A DNA stretch of 64,000 nucleotides, from NCBI GenBank assembly GCA_027574665.1, contig CM050652.1, positions 41,816,307 through 41,880,306 of the forward strand, in the 5' to 3' direction. Source of the stretch: Rhynochetos jubatus (taxonomy: Eukaryota; Chordata; Aves; Eurypygiformes; Rhynochetidae). The notes under the pieces were generated by a model, which searched no databases, was not told where the DNA came from, and saw only the letters and a program-made list of their open reading frames with translations. Positions within the stretch are counted from its first letter, which is position 1; each line of letters starts with the position of its first letter. A program made the translations under genes and the position numbers. Positions 32,641-44,861 of the stretch are shown in pieces.

Positions 32641-35600
32641 ATCTCTGTAACCCATGATTTTATTTATGTCATAGTAGATTTTTATCCCTGCATTTTCTTT
32701 TTCTCTCACTCTTAAACATTAACTTGTATATGACAATATGTCAAAGGCCTCCAAAAAAACCCACCTGTAACTTCCTGAGCCACCCAATGGCATGCTTCCC
32801 CAGCCTCTTTTTTTTTTACAGCGAGAACCAATTTGTCTCATTGCAATTTGATATAGCAGAGGATAATGTTTCTCTAGATATAGAATCACCGTTGTCTATT
32901 GTCTATATATCCTTTAAATCACTTAAAATCTCTTAAGGACATGATTATTTCTTTAGAATATACGTCTGTGATACTAAACTATTAGTTGATTTCTTAATGG
33001 AGAACTGCGTGCTTTATTTTTATACATCAGCCTAAAGGAAAAATTTACATTTTACACATTTTTTACACGTTTAGTGTATTGGAAGTTACAACTTTTAAGT
33101 TTAAAATTATTAAATAAAAAAGTAACATTTTCTGATATATGATAATTGTAAATGAGAACAGATTTTAATTAAGATCTGCTAGGTTTAATTCAAAAATCAT
33201 ATGTTCCAAAATGACATGAGAATATTGGCTTCCTGTTTGGATTTCAGCTTTAGGGTTCTAGAGTTGGCATAAGTGCCTGTGAGCACAAACAGTAGTCGCA
33301 TTATGTAAGAATTAAAGGCTCTGAAACTTCCCTTTTTATATGCTCCCTATCATGAATACAAGCTGTTTATCAGGCTCAAGCTCAATCACTACATGTAAAA
33401 CTGTGAATCTCTTGTGTATAAACATTGGGACGGGCTCCTTATCTTTGGGTTCATTGCCAGAAGGTACCACCATATAAGCTCTTGTAACTCACAGAGGATG
33501 ACAGTTCTTTAAATCTCATCTATTTTATTTGCACTGAGCCTAGGCTAGCTGACAGTAAAATTTTTATACTGGAAAAAAATCCATTTCAAAACTTTTGTTT
33601 TGTTTAGAAATACTACTATTTCCTATCAAATTGGGTATTTTTCTAGATGAGCTGAGGTTGTCTGTTGTTTAAAGACCCTTCTATAATGTAACTCAATCTA
33701 GGAAACAGACAGCATCTAGGAGATAGTAGTGTTCACTCTGAGCCAAGCTGGGAGGAAGGTGGCACCAGGAAACCCCCTTACAAACCTGAAAGTTAGATCT
33801 TGCTTGGGTTTGGAGCAAGGAGCTAGAAACCTCTGAATCTCAGTCCACGGCATTTTGTCCTGGCTTCATGGCCATAGACTGCAAACTCTGAAAGCTCAGA
33901 TTTCCTCATGGCATCCTGACTTTCAGCATTATCCTGCATGTTTTTAATGGAAGTTCGCCAAAACCAAGGCACTATGATGTATTTTTATATCTAATCAGAA
34001 TTCTGTGGAAATTCCACTGGAAAACTCTGCATAAGACCTTACTGACTATGGTTACAAAGAAAAGGCTATTGACAGTAGGCTAGCATTTGTTATAGACAGC
34101 TTTGCACCTTTGCTGGAAAACTCTTAGAGGGTCTTCAAACCCAAAGAGATCCTAAGTTACTGATTTTAAGACATCAGTAGATGGAGATAATAACACATCC
34201 GTTGGCAGTTACTCCAACGTGTACTTTATTTGGATGTTGCTGGATTCTGCTCCAAGTCATCGATTCTTGTTATGCCCTTCTTCAGTAGATTCAAGCCATT
34301 TAATACATAATGCTTCCTCTTCTTTACAGTACTTATGTACTGCAATCAAGTCACTTCCAACCCACCTTTCAGAAAGCTGCAGAAATTCATCTTTTGTGTT
34401 TTCCACGGTCAGGCTTTTTCTCCTTTTTTGCAATAAGAGTTGTGACTTTGTACTACCTTTGTAGTTTTCAGTGTCTTAAAAAATATATGTACACAAGGAC
34501 GTGTGCAGTATACTTTGTATCTGTATCGCCAGACAGGCAAAGTCACCAGCTGCTTCTGCTCACTTCTGAGTGTTTTGCACAGCATTACACTAGCAGTTCA
34601 TGGTCTGTAGCTTATGACCCTAATTCCTCACCAGGAGGCTCTTGCCTTGTAACATACATTTCTTGATTCAGTAGATACTTAGGAAGTCTTGAGTTGTCTT
34701 AGGATTTTTGCTTTAGGCTGTATGAAAATGTACTCTGACTGGTTACAGCTAAGTGATTTAGCACTTTCTCTGAGACCAACCTGTTGCATTAATATTTACC
34801 ATTATGTTAATTCTTATATTGCATGCTTAGTTAATTAGCAGAAATGTCTTCCACCTCTATAAAAGCTGCAGTAGACCTTTAACAGAACAAAAAAGTAAAT
34901 TTGCATGTTTCCTTCATCAACCAAATTTACAATCTTATCAAAGAATGAATCTGGGTTTAGTTGAAAAGACCTATTTTCCATAAAACCATGTGACTTCACA
35001 TTCATTATATTCCATATCCTTTAAACCATCATTAATGCAAACTTTTATGAGTTCTTCCTTTGTTTCATCTGGGTTTGATAAAAGGCAAATGGCTGATAGA
35101 TACTGCCTTCATCCCATTTGACCTTTTTTGAGTAAGATGGGCATAACATTAGCACTATTCCAGTCTTCTGGAATTTCCCTTGTGGTCTAAGATTTATTAA
35201 AAATGAACATCATGGAGACAGAGATCTCATGATAAGTACAGTCTTCTTTCCTAGATTTTTATAGATGACTGCAGTGACCTCTTTCTTTTTACTGAAGAGA
35301 TTAATGAAATTCAGTGTGTGGTACTGATTGCTATGATGACCTTTGATAAGATGTCTTGTCTTCCTAAAGAATGTGTTAAGACAGGTTTTCAAAGTGAAAT
35401 AGCCAGGGGAAGTGCAGTAATAAAAGAGGTTCTTACCAATATATACTTACCCAAAAACTTGAATATATTTCAGTCGTTTCATAAAAATATGCTTTTGAAT
35501 GCTTAGTTTAATAAGTGGATATGAGCCTAGTAGGGGTAATTCAATACATTTCAATGCACAGCACTTCCTAGAAGGAACTCATTCTTGAACTGAGCACAAA

Positions 35601-36115
35601 TATTTAATGAACTGAACTTAAAACTTATAATGCAAAAGGTTGTAGAAGGAGTCATGTATCTGTTTCTTCAGTTCAACTGGAACCAAAACCAAAAATATTG
35701 AAATTATCTGAGAGTATTTTATGTATTTCTGACATCTCAAGCTAGGAAGCACTAGAGCAAAAGTGGCTCTAAGCTTTTCTAAGGGTTTTCAGCTTGCCTC
35801 TTTTCCAGCTGCATATCCTTTACCTCATCTCATGTTTTGGGGAAGTTTTGAAGCTCTGGAAAAATCTCCAGTATAGAAATTAGTAAAAGAGGACAATGTA
35901 AGAGAACTTCCCAAATGAAGAGCAATGATACAGAAAGGGATTTCAAATCCTGTCTGTGCTTGTAGCACAGAAACAGTGGATGGAAATAAAAGAGGGCATT
36001 GACTTGGGTGAAAGTCTTCTTTATCTTGATAAATTACACGTGCAGAACTGTGTTGTCATAAGACTTCATCTGTCAGGTGTTAACTCACATCAGCTGCTTG
36101 TGGTTTTCCCATTAG

Positions 36116-36308
36116 CAAATCCAATTCGTTTGCAGCTTGCTGTGCAGTGCCCTGGTTGGCAGCCCCTTCCAGGTCATTGCTGTGGCTGCAGTGCAGCGAG
36201 GATCCTGACCTGTCTGTATGGCTGAGTTCTCTTCTCGTGAAAATAAAGGCACGAGCTGGTTTTGGCCCAGAACTGTGTCGCGTGCTGCCCTGGAAGCTGG
36301 GGAGCATG
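36116..36308 (+). other. Candidate cryptic exon (unproven)
   Basis: A GC-richer patch is bracketed by a plausible acceptor (ggttttcccattag ending at 36115) and a near-consensus donor (ATG/gtaagaaa at 36308/36309). The frame that is open across the acceptor (35956-36225) stops at 36225, so inclusion would not extend a long protein frame on that phase. There is no family resemblance to SYT1. It is listed only because both splice signals and composition coincide. Confidence 0.15.
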
Positions 36309-37368
36309 GTAAGAAAGCTCCTGTAAATTTAATGGAAGCTAGTAGCTGAAAGGGGATAAGATACTCAGATTCTTGCCCTGTTCAGAGAAACACTTAGGCA
36401 CGTGCCAGGTCCTCGTGTTCTGTTTTGCCTGCCAGTAACTATGCAGCAAATTTCTACTTCTGAAGCAATCACGAGGCTGTGTTCTGTGGGGCTTGTGATT
36501 GGAGTCATAGAAGGGAGCTGGGAGTATTGTGAAGGAACATGGAAGCTGAACTGGTGTTGCGGCAAGCAAGAGGACATTGTACACAGGGGTTGAGTGAACC
36601 AGGCTGTGTTAGTGTCACTGCAAAAGGAACCATTTGTTTGTCATGGAGCTGGCACTGGTATGAGGTGCAAGGTCTTGTCTTGGTAGTTTGTTACAGAGGA
36701 AAGGGATGAAGACAGCTGGCTACAAAGGTAATCCACAAACTCCACTGAATTTCTCTTTGTGGTTCTAGCAGAGCAGATGGAAATATACTGTATGGCTTTG
36801 CTAATGGAGGCACTGAAATCACCTGATAGTCTTTCCCTGGGCTGTTGAATTTCAGCAGAATTGACCAGCATCTGAGGAGGATTACTCATTCTCTCATGCC
36901 AATCATTCCCACCTACTGGTTTGTTTAATCTTTCACTAATTGATAATGGATGGTCATTGTAGCAGGGACTCTTCTTGCCAGGTTTTTAATACACTATCAC
37001 ATCCAGTGGTACATCTTACAAGTAAGAAATCGGTGATTGATTTGGTTCTTAATTACAGTTCTCTGCTGTCTACCATTCCTTTTTTATGGATGTATGCTGT
37101 AAATTCAGCCCATAATCTAGAGTTTTGCAGTCAATTGCTTTTGGAAACTAAGACACTCTTGGTAGTAGAAGCTGCATTAACTAGATATTAAGGTGTGCAT
37201 AATTACTACAAGTGATGTTTTCAAATCTAGTGAGAGTACTGCACTGTCGCTTCCTGTACCCTATCACAGGAGGAGAAGAGCTTTCTGTAGTGACTGCAAT
37301 GCTCATATAATATTCTAATAATTATGGAAAAGCTTTGTGATTTGATTTCTCATAGTGTCTGATAAGCG

Positions 37369-37386
37369 CCCCCCCCCCCCCCCCCC
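37369..37386. repeat. C18 homopolymer
   Basis: Eighteen consecutive C are read directly. The opposite strand is G18, which could form intermolecular or slipped quadruplex structures. It lies about 0.9 kb upstream of a G-rich tract of opposite strand sense. Confidence 0.9.
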
Positions 37387-38260
37387 AGTCTTTCAAACGT
37401 ATTACATTTCCTTTCAGTGTTGTACTTAGACTACTCACTAGAAGACTAGCCTTGTGACATGTTATAGTTAATAAGTTTTCCATGCTGTCAAAAGTAATAA
37501 TATTAATGTGCCATTCAGTTAAATTAATTTTGTTTTGTGCACTGGCCTGCATAAACGTGAGTGACATTTAGAAATATGATCAGGCAGGAGCTGAGAAGCC
37601 AAGTGGCAAAATAGAGCAAGATGCAACCATTAAAGCAGCGCAGCCAGCTGCAAGCATTTTTGGGTAGGCAAAGAGTTACAGAAAACCAGGCTATGATGTT
37701 CGTGCATGTATATGTTTCTTTTAAATTCATTCCTCCCTTTCTTGTTTATTTAAGAAATTCATTTTCTTCTTGTGTAATTAAGAACTCTGTATGTTTGGTA
37801 GCATGGTCTTTTGTTTGGAAATCAGAGTGTGTTTCTGCTAATCTTCGATTTCAAGTGCCTTCAGCCACAGCGTTTCTCATTTTGGAAGAGGCTGCTGATT
37901 GTAATGCTTTTAAACTGATGACTGTGAAGTGTCATTTTCTACTAATAATGACAGTTTTCTCTTTCCATTTCCTCTGCTTTTTAGAAAGCAGTAATAGAAG
38001 TGCTTTCTCTAAATAGTTAAAAATATAATGAAGAGGACTAAAAGGAGGAAGCTGACAAAACCTGACTTGTTATTTTTAATGACATTGACTGGTTCAAATT
38101 ATTGCCCAACCTGCTTTCAAGTCTGATTTAGCATTGTGTTGGAGAGTATTACGTAATTAGGGCAGTTAAAAGTAATACAATCTACTCTCTTTATATATAT
38201 ATTGCAATAAGAAGACAGAGATTTGTGAAGAATTTCTGTGTCAAGTAGTGCTGCTCAGAC

Positions 38261-38286
38261 GGGGGGGGGTGGGGGGGTGGGCAGGG
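38261..38286 (+). other. G-quadruplex-type tract
   Basis: The + strand reads G9-T-G7-T-GGG-CA-GGG, which meets the four-runs-of-three-G pattern with loops of one, one and two bases. It is on the sense strand, so the intronic RNA could also fold. It is predicted from pattern only. Confidence 0.8.
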
Positions 38287-41200
38287 AGTAGTTTTTTTAT
38301 TTCCACAGAAAGTTCCTGCCAGGCCTGTTCCCTTTAAGCAAAGGTAAAAAGTAGTGCTGGCATACAGAAGTTGTATCACAAAGGAGTCAGAGTAGGACTG
38401 TAGTAGGGGAATCAGTCAAAAGGAATATGCAATTAAACCATTTCTTTTGGCTCTTCCTCACTCCTACTTTATACCATGACTGTATCCCTACAGATACCAC
38501 CTCCTGATGCCTTTAATAATTTCACTTCATTTGAAAGATTGTTCCCTGTCTGCCCTAAAACTTCTCCCTTTTAAAACTTTCCTTATGCACCTTTGCTTCT
38601 ATTTCTGTTCTCTTTTCACCTAGCATCAGTCTTTCCATCTCTTCTTTAGCCTGTTGTCACTGCTAATCCCTTTTTTACAGCCTCCAAAATGAGCTCTCTG
38701 GATCTTTGCCTCAAGAACCATGTGTTTCTTCTGAGATCTCCTGCTGTAACCTATTTCACTTTGCTTTGCTTCTTAATTTACTTGTTATGTGGCTTGTAAC
38801 TGAACACTTTACATTAACCAGACCTTCCTTTTATGGCCAAGTTTGCACATTTGAAGAAGGAATAACCTATGAAGACACTTCTGAAGTAACGTTAGTAAAA
38901 GCAAGGAGGAGAGACATTTAACCATAGGCAATCTGTACTTCCATTTTCTAAGACAAGTGGGTTATTCCTGTGACCAAAGACTGATCCTTGAATAAGGAAA
39001 CGCACAGTAGGGCATTGTCTGTTCATATTTTATTGTTTTAAAATATTTTCTTCAAAAGTGCAGTAAGTACAGTCATGAAGAAGGTTCTTCCTTCTCTCCA
39101 GAGGCATTTAGCCCCTATTTACTGCTAGCTGTAAACCAGCATGGCTGCTCTGCTCATGGGCATAGAATTCTTTTAGACAGCAAAGAAATTATTCTGCTTG
39201 TCAGATTAATGATTTAGTTGTTAAAGTCCTTAAATTTATATTGACTGGGTTTATAGTTGTTAACATTTTACAAGGCTGAAACAGCTACTTCTGTAATCAA
39301 CCTTTTGATTGAAAAAGCTTGGGAGAGCTCTCTCTCTCCTATTCTCTCTAGTACTTTATCCCAAAAGTAGTTCATAGACTTTGGGGTACAGTGGTACTTG
39401 GTGTGCATACATATTCATGTGATAGTCTCCAAAAGTACTACAGTGATGGGCTGACACATTAGCTCCAGCTTTTCTTATTCTTTCTGGTTCTCCTTTATCT
39501 TTCCCTGCTGCACCATCTATTTCTAGCCTATTTATGCAAACTGAATTTTAAGAGCTTCTTGCTCACTTCCCGCTCTTTTGCCTAATTGTGGCAATCGTCT
39601 GCATTTTCTGGGGTCATCTTGTCCCTGATTTGAAAGCATCAGAGAAAATGATTGTCTTTCTTTCCTGATTGTACCTATTACAGGTTTGTAATTTTTTGCT
39701 TTGTTCTTTAATTCTGTATTTATAAAAAAATCAATGCCTTTGAAGTTGGTAATGTTAAGGACAGCTGCTGTCCCAATACAATTTCAGGTTTGAAGAAAAA
39801 GGGGGAGCCCAACAAGCCAACATTTCCTTTTCCCAGTGTGATCTCTATTTGTCCTAGGGGGTGTGGAGAAGCAGTATTTTCCCAGTTGTAGATCCCAGCG
39901 ATGTGTACGGGTTGCTAATTCTGCCCACTTGCTGTGGTGACTTAATTGAAGTTATGGCCAGTCCATGTCATCCATTTCTGCATCCGTGTGATTCCGTTAC
40001 TAGTACTATTGTGACACCTTTGAGGCTTAGTGTATTCGTGATTTACATGCCAAGAGAAGGAATTTGTTGGATTTGAGATCTCTGTTTGTAGACACAATAC
40101 AGTGGCCTCAAAATTGTCCAAAGCCCATGGATGTGAGAATTAGGATTAGAGATTGGCATTACAGTTTATCTGGGTTTCCTGAATTTCAAGGACTCCTAGT
40201 TTAGCTTATAACTCACCTTTATGCTCTCCCTGTTAGCCCCACAATGTTTTAATACATTTTCAGTTGGTGCAAAAACTATACAGTGAACATTATGAGCTTC
40301 CATTGTAAATATTAATTGTTGGAAGATTTTTTGGGGGTGAGACCCAAAACACAACATCCTCATGTGTTTCTCTCCATCTTATGCAAATATTCACAATCAA
40401 AACCAGGTATTGAAGCTGGATGCTTACCTCATTGTGATTACATCGTTCCTCTATTGACTATTGTGGAGTCTTAGATCCAATTAGGAAAAAGCATATGGTG
40501 CTCTGGCTCATTATTTTGGTATTTTTTTACCGGGAGAGCTGCAAGCATCAACTTTCTCATAATATCTTCCACAAAAATGTGGAGAATGTTTATATTAAGT
40601 AGATAGATATTGCTATTAGAGATTCTGCAGTGCAGATGAGAGTAATCTGCATAAATAGCATTTTTCTCTGTCGCTCATTAGGAGAGTGTACTGTCAAGGC
40701 AAAAATTACTACTGACAAATACAAGATGAAACATGAGACAGGCAGGAGCCACTAAGAGTCTCCTCTAAAAAGTCCAGGTTCTCAACAGGACTTCAAATAG
40801 CCTTTTCTAAGCTGAAGAACTGTTAGCAGAGCTGTCTTTGTCATTTATGTTCTGCTCCATTGCATCCTCTTTAAATGTAGTGAAGTTAGGAAGTTGCTTA
40901 GATGGAGAGTCTTTTGATTGGTGTTTAGGCATTATACATGAATAGGTTAATGTCTATGAACCTCCCAGTTGGAAGTTTCTAACACTAACTTACAGTTTCC
41001 ATCAGAGATCAAAGTAATTTAGTCACATAAATTATTTATACATAGGGCTGAAAGAAATTCATAATAACAATAAGGCACCTCCATGAGATAATCACCATAA
41101 CAGAACCACTCATCTGTACCTCATAGCCCTGCAGGGGTTTGTAATTATCTCCTGCAAACCACACCTCTAGTGATTGCTTTTTGTTGCTTCATTGCAGCGC

Positions 41201-41789
41201 GGCCACTTGCAGTATTTTGCCTGACAAATATTTTTTAAATTAAAAAAATAATAATAATTACAAATCGGTTTAAGAATGGAAAACCCGTGGCAGTCATGCA
41301 AAGAGAAAATGTTAAAAGTACAAGAAATATTGAAGAAATGCAGTTACTACAAATTTTAATAACAACAGAAGAGTACTAAACATGATGCTGCAGGCACTTA
41401 GAGGTACCTATGCTTTTTCTTAAGTTACTCACTGGAATGAGACCATCATCTGCTGCCATTTCCCATGGCTTGCGGGTGATCTATGGGAAACTGTCTGTTT
41501 ACATGGTGCTGGCTTCTTGTCTGTGCTTCCTGCAGCTAAAATTACATTAAAAGAGGCTAAAAATGCATTAAATGCTCTCACAAAATTACTCTTCTGTGTA
41601 GACAATTGCAGTTTTTGCACAAAAGCATAACATGATTACAGATGGAAAAAGGCTGGTGAGAGGTGATGGTCTCTGTGGCACTGACTGTGTTTGTAAAGTG
41701 CCTCCTCCAGCCTGTGCACTCAGATCAGAAATAGCAATCCTAACATAATTTTATGCTTTCTAAACACACTCTAGTCTCAACACAAGTTT

Positions 41790-41861
41790 AAAAAAAACCC
41801 CAAAACCAGAATTAAAAAAACCCAAACAAACAAAAACTAAAAAAAAAAAAGACAAAAATCC
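41790..41861. repeat. A-rich low-complexity stretch
   Basis: There are runs of A interrupted by C (AAAAAAACCCCAAAACC, CCCAAACAAACAAAAAC and A12). It is simple low-complexity sequence, not the tail of a recognisable retroposon. Confidence 0.8.
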
Positions 41862-44743
41862 AAGCAAAGGAACAATTAGAAGGATGGTATTGATTTAAAA
41901 GTACTTTTCAAAACAGATGGTAAGATAGTCTGTCAATAAAGTACATTTCTGAGGACTACAAGGGAATACATATTCCCATGCTGCTACAGCCAAAGCTCCA
42001 CCTAGTGAATCTAGAGCTGGGGGCAGAGCCATTGCATGTTGAGTGATACTTGAGTGCAAAGGTTGCTAAAATGGGGGGCTAAAATAAACTTTCAAATATA
42101 CCCTGTTTCAGTCTTATTCAGAACCCCATGAATCAACCAGGCTAATTTAAACCAAGTCTACCATGTAATAGAACAGCGATCGTGGAGAGCACCAGGTGGC
42201 TGGGTGAGCTGTGATCATGACAACACAAATCAATAAGTAATTGATTTCTTCCATTCTGAACCAGCTGCAAGTGATAGATCAACTTCCCCGTTAGCCTAGA
42301 CAATATGGACTTCCAAAACCGAATCAGGGGAAGAGAAGCAATTTTTGCTGTCACTGTGCCATTGCAGATTGCACTGCTGAAATCCGTATTTCCATGATCT
42401 CGATCTATGCTGGGATTTATAACAGTATATGCAGACAAGGAGGAATAGTCCTTCCATAGAAGTGCAGTCCGTGCTGTGAAAGACACGTTATTCTAGTTAT
42501 GAAATGCAAATTTTCTGATATTAGGATCTCTTCTTTTGAGCAAGGTCATAACATCGTTCTAGCCCTCCTGGGTCAGATAGACGTCTCTAAGACACTGCTC
42601 CCCAACCAGCCCCTTGCCAGCCTTGGGGGTCCTAAGCTACTTAGCTGTTCCTTCTGCAGAAGCTGTGTCATGCCTTGGATCATTCCTGCTCTTTTTCATG
42701 GAATCTTTCTCAATTCTATCATATCCTTTTGGAGTTGGGAAGGACAATATATAACTGCAGCAGTTTTGAAGATACTGTCACATGTGCGTCTTGACAGCAT
42801 TTTTATATGTGATGCACACATTTAATAACATTATGAGCTATTTTGTTGTGTTCTCTCTGAGTATTACCTAATTATACCTAACTGCCTGTGTTCTGTATGT
42901 TTTCTGATCACTGGTGATCACTGAGCTGATGTTTTGCAGTGAACTATCTATTAGAATCTTTAGGTCTCATTCCCAGCTTGTAATAGTAAATTCAGAGTCT
43001 GTCACATTATAGGTGTTCCATTATTACTGCAGTTTCTAAGTTTTTTAAAATGAAAAGGAGCAATAACTACATGATGCCGTTCTCAATATATACCACTCCA
43101 GTCCTTTGTTGGGAACAACAAAGAATCCTGCATCCCCCAAGAAGTCTGACACAAGCCCCCACACTTTTGATAAGGGAGGAAGACGTAAACTCTGAAGTAT
43201 AGCTGAGTATCTCACGTACCTTCAGATGGATATAGTGCAGATGCTTTTCCAAATCCGGATTAACAGTGATTGTGTTTAAGAGCTACTGGGAGAAAAACTG
43301 CCACTGATGCTTCTCTTAAATGATGTGGAAGCTTGAGCCCCAAGTTGGAAAGGAACATTTTGGTTCCTTTTACATGAATGGTAAAGTCCTTAGGACACAG
43401 GCTGTTTTTTTCTCTAGGAAATACCCACTACATCCATGAATATGTGAGCAGGTTGCTCTCAGTAGTGTTTCCCCTGCTTGTGAGGTAAGGTTTTTACTTT
43501 GCCTCTTTCCCCTCAGCTCTTTGAACCTGGTAAATTGCCATGTTGGTTTTACATTTATGGTATGGGGAAAAGGTGCATAATTCCTGAAAAAAAATTACCT
43601 AGTGTCTTAACAAAAAGCTTGGATTCACCCCCACAACTTTTCAACAACCAAGCTTCCAATTTATTCTAACAAAACACTGCAAACGTAGAGAGATTATCTT
43701 TGCAGCAATTTACTTTACTGCCAGAATAAATTGCTGAAACAGACATATGCCGTAAGAACTACTGTCTTTGAAAGAGAAACATTGCTGGCTGAAATGCTTT
43801 ATTGGACTGTTGCGTGTAACCTCATTCTTCTTGTCTCAAAAGCAACTTTGTTAACCCCCTCGAGATACCATTGTGCCTGAAAGGAAGGAGGAAAGCAGCT
43901 TGGATCATCGTAGTGATAATTTCTAAGCAGTATTCTATCTTTTTTTTCTCTCTCTCTTGTATCTGTAAGTTCAAATCTATTATTCCTCCTTTAAAAACAA
44001 AGATCCTGTAATTGTGAATGCGATTCAGCCTTTCCCTCTTTGCCAGCACTGTTAGGAAAGTACTAAGCCATAAATCGCTAAAGGTTGCATTTGGCAGGAC
44101 CCCAGATGATGGGGTGCAAGGCTGAAGGCAAAATCAAATCCTTCCAATGGTTCCTGGTGTGAGTAGGGATTCTCTGTGTGCTTTCCTGGTCTAGATCTGC
44201 CTTTTTAGTTTTTCTTTATTTTTGCCTGTCAGATAGGAGGCAAGTCTTTTTTATACTGAATGGTTTGTGCTTTGTGGTTTTTCCACTTTTTGCTTTTGTG
44301 ACAAAGTGTGGTGAGAAAGACCCATGTTACTGTTTCATGAAAAACAGTCTACTGGTTGTGTATGCATCTGTGTTAATTGATTTCCACTGAAACACAACGT
44401 GGGGTAAAAAAAAAAAAGGGCAAACAGTTTTTTGGGACCCTGACTGTCAGGGATGAAATGCTGAGCAGCATAATTTGCTTGACAGCCAGCACATATCTCG
44501 TCATTTGGCTCCATGCAGGATAGTCGCTGTGGACTCCAGTTGCTACAACAGACTTGAGGTTATCAAGGGTTTAAGCTTGGCAGCTTGTGGCAGATAGCTC
44601 ATATTGTTCATTTGAATGTTTTGTTTAACAGTAGGGGTTTGCGTTGTAATCTTGTTAATTTTTTGTGAGCCTTTAAAAATTGCATTTTTAAAAGGTTAAA
44701 AAAATGATTAAAATGTAACACCATGCCTTGTTTGCTTTTACAG

Positions 44744-44861
44744 CAAGAAAAACTGGGTGATATCTGCTTCTCTCTCCGTTACGTGCCTACTGCTGGCAAA
44801 CTGACTGTCGTCATTCTGGAGGCAAAGAACCTGAAGAAGATGGATGTCGGTGGACTATCAG
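44744..44861 (+). CDS. SYT1: SYT1 exon: C2A-C2B linker and start of C2B
   Basis: The exon is 118 bp, 39 codons plus one base, covering about residues 270-308 (rat numbering) and the first base of codon 309. It begins [10 protein letters not shown], continues through [10 protein letters not shown] and [12 protein letters not shown], and ends MDVGGLS. It encodes the first strands of C2B, which binds Ca2+, PIP2 and the SNARE complex. D303, the first C2B Ca2+ ligand, is present in KKMDVGG. The last base G belongs to the codon for D309, completed in the next exon outside the window. R281, in FSLRY, falls on the surface used for SNARE contact in structural work on rat SYT1. The acceptor is tttgcttttacag and the donor is CAG/gtacat. 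The segment appears identical to the mammalian sequence as I know it. Confidence 0.98.

Larger units (their letters stand above)
22176..44743 (+). other. SYT1: SYT1 intron (22.6 kb)
   Basis: This is the large intron between the second C2A exon and the first C2B exon. Supported contents are a 22-bp-spaced duplication (23485-23525), a 14-bp-stem inverted repeat (24502-24533), a 10-bp-stem inverted repeat (26638-26661), an A15 tract (29996-30010), a sense CR1 fragment (about 32057-32640), a C18 tract (37369-37386), a G-quadruplex-type tract (38261-38286) and an A-rich stretch (41790-41861). No SYT1-like extra exon was recognised. Many open frames of 60-130 codons occur on both strands without family resemblance. 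The acceptor is tttgcttttacag at 44731-44743. Confidence 0.9.
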
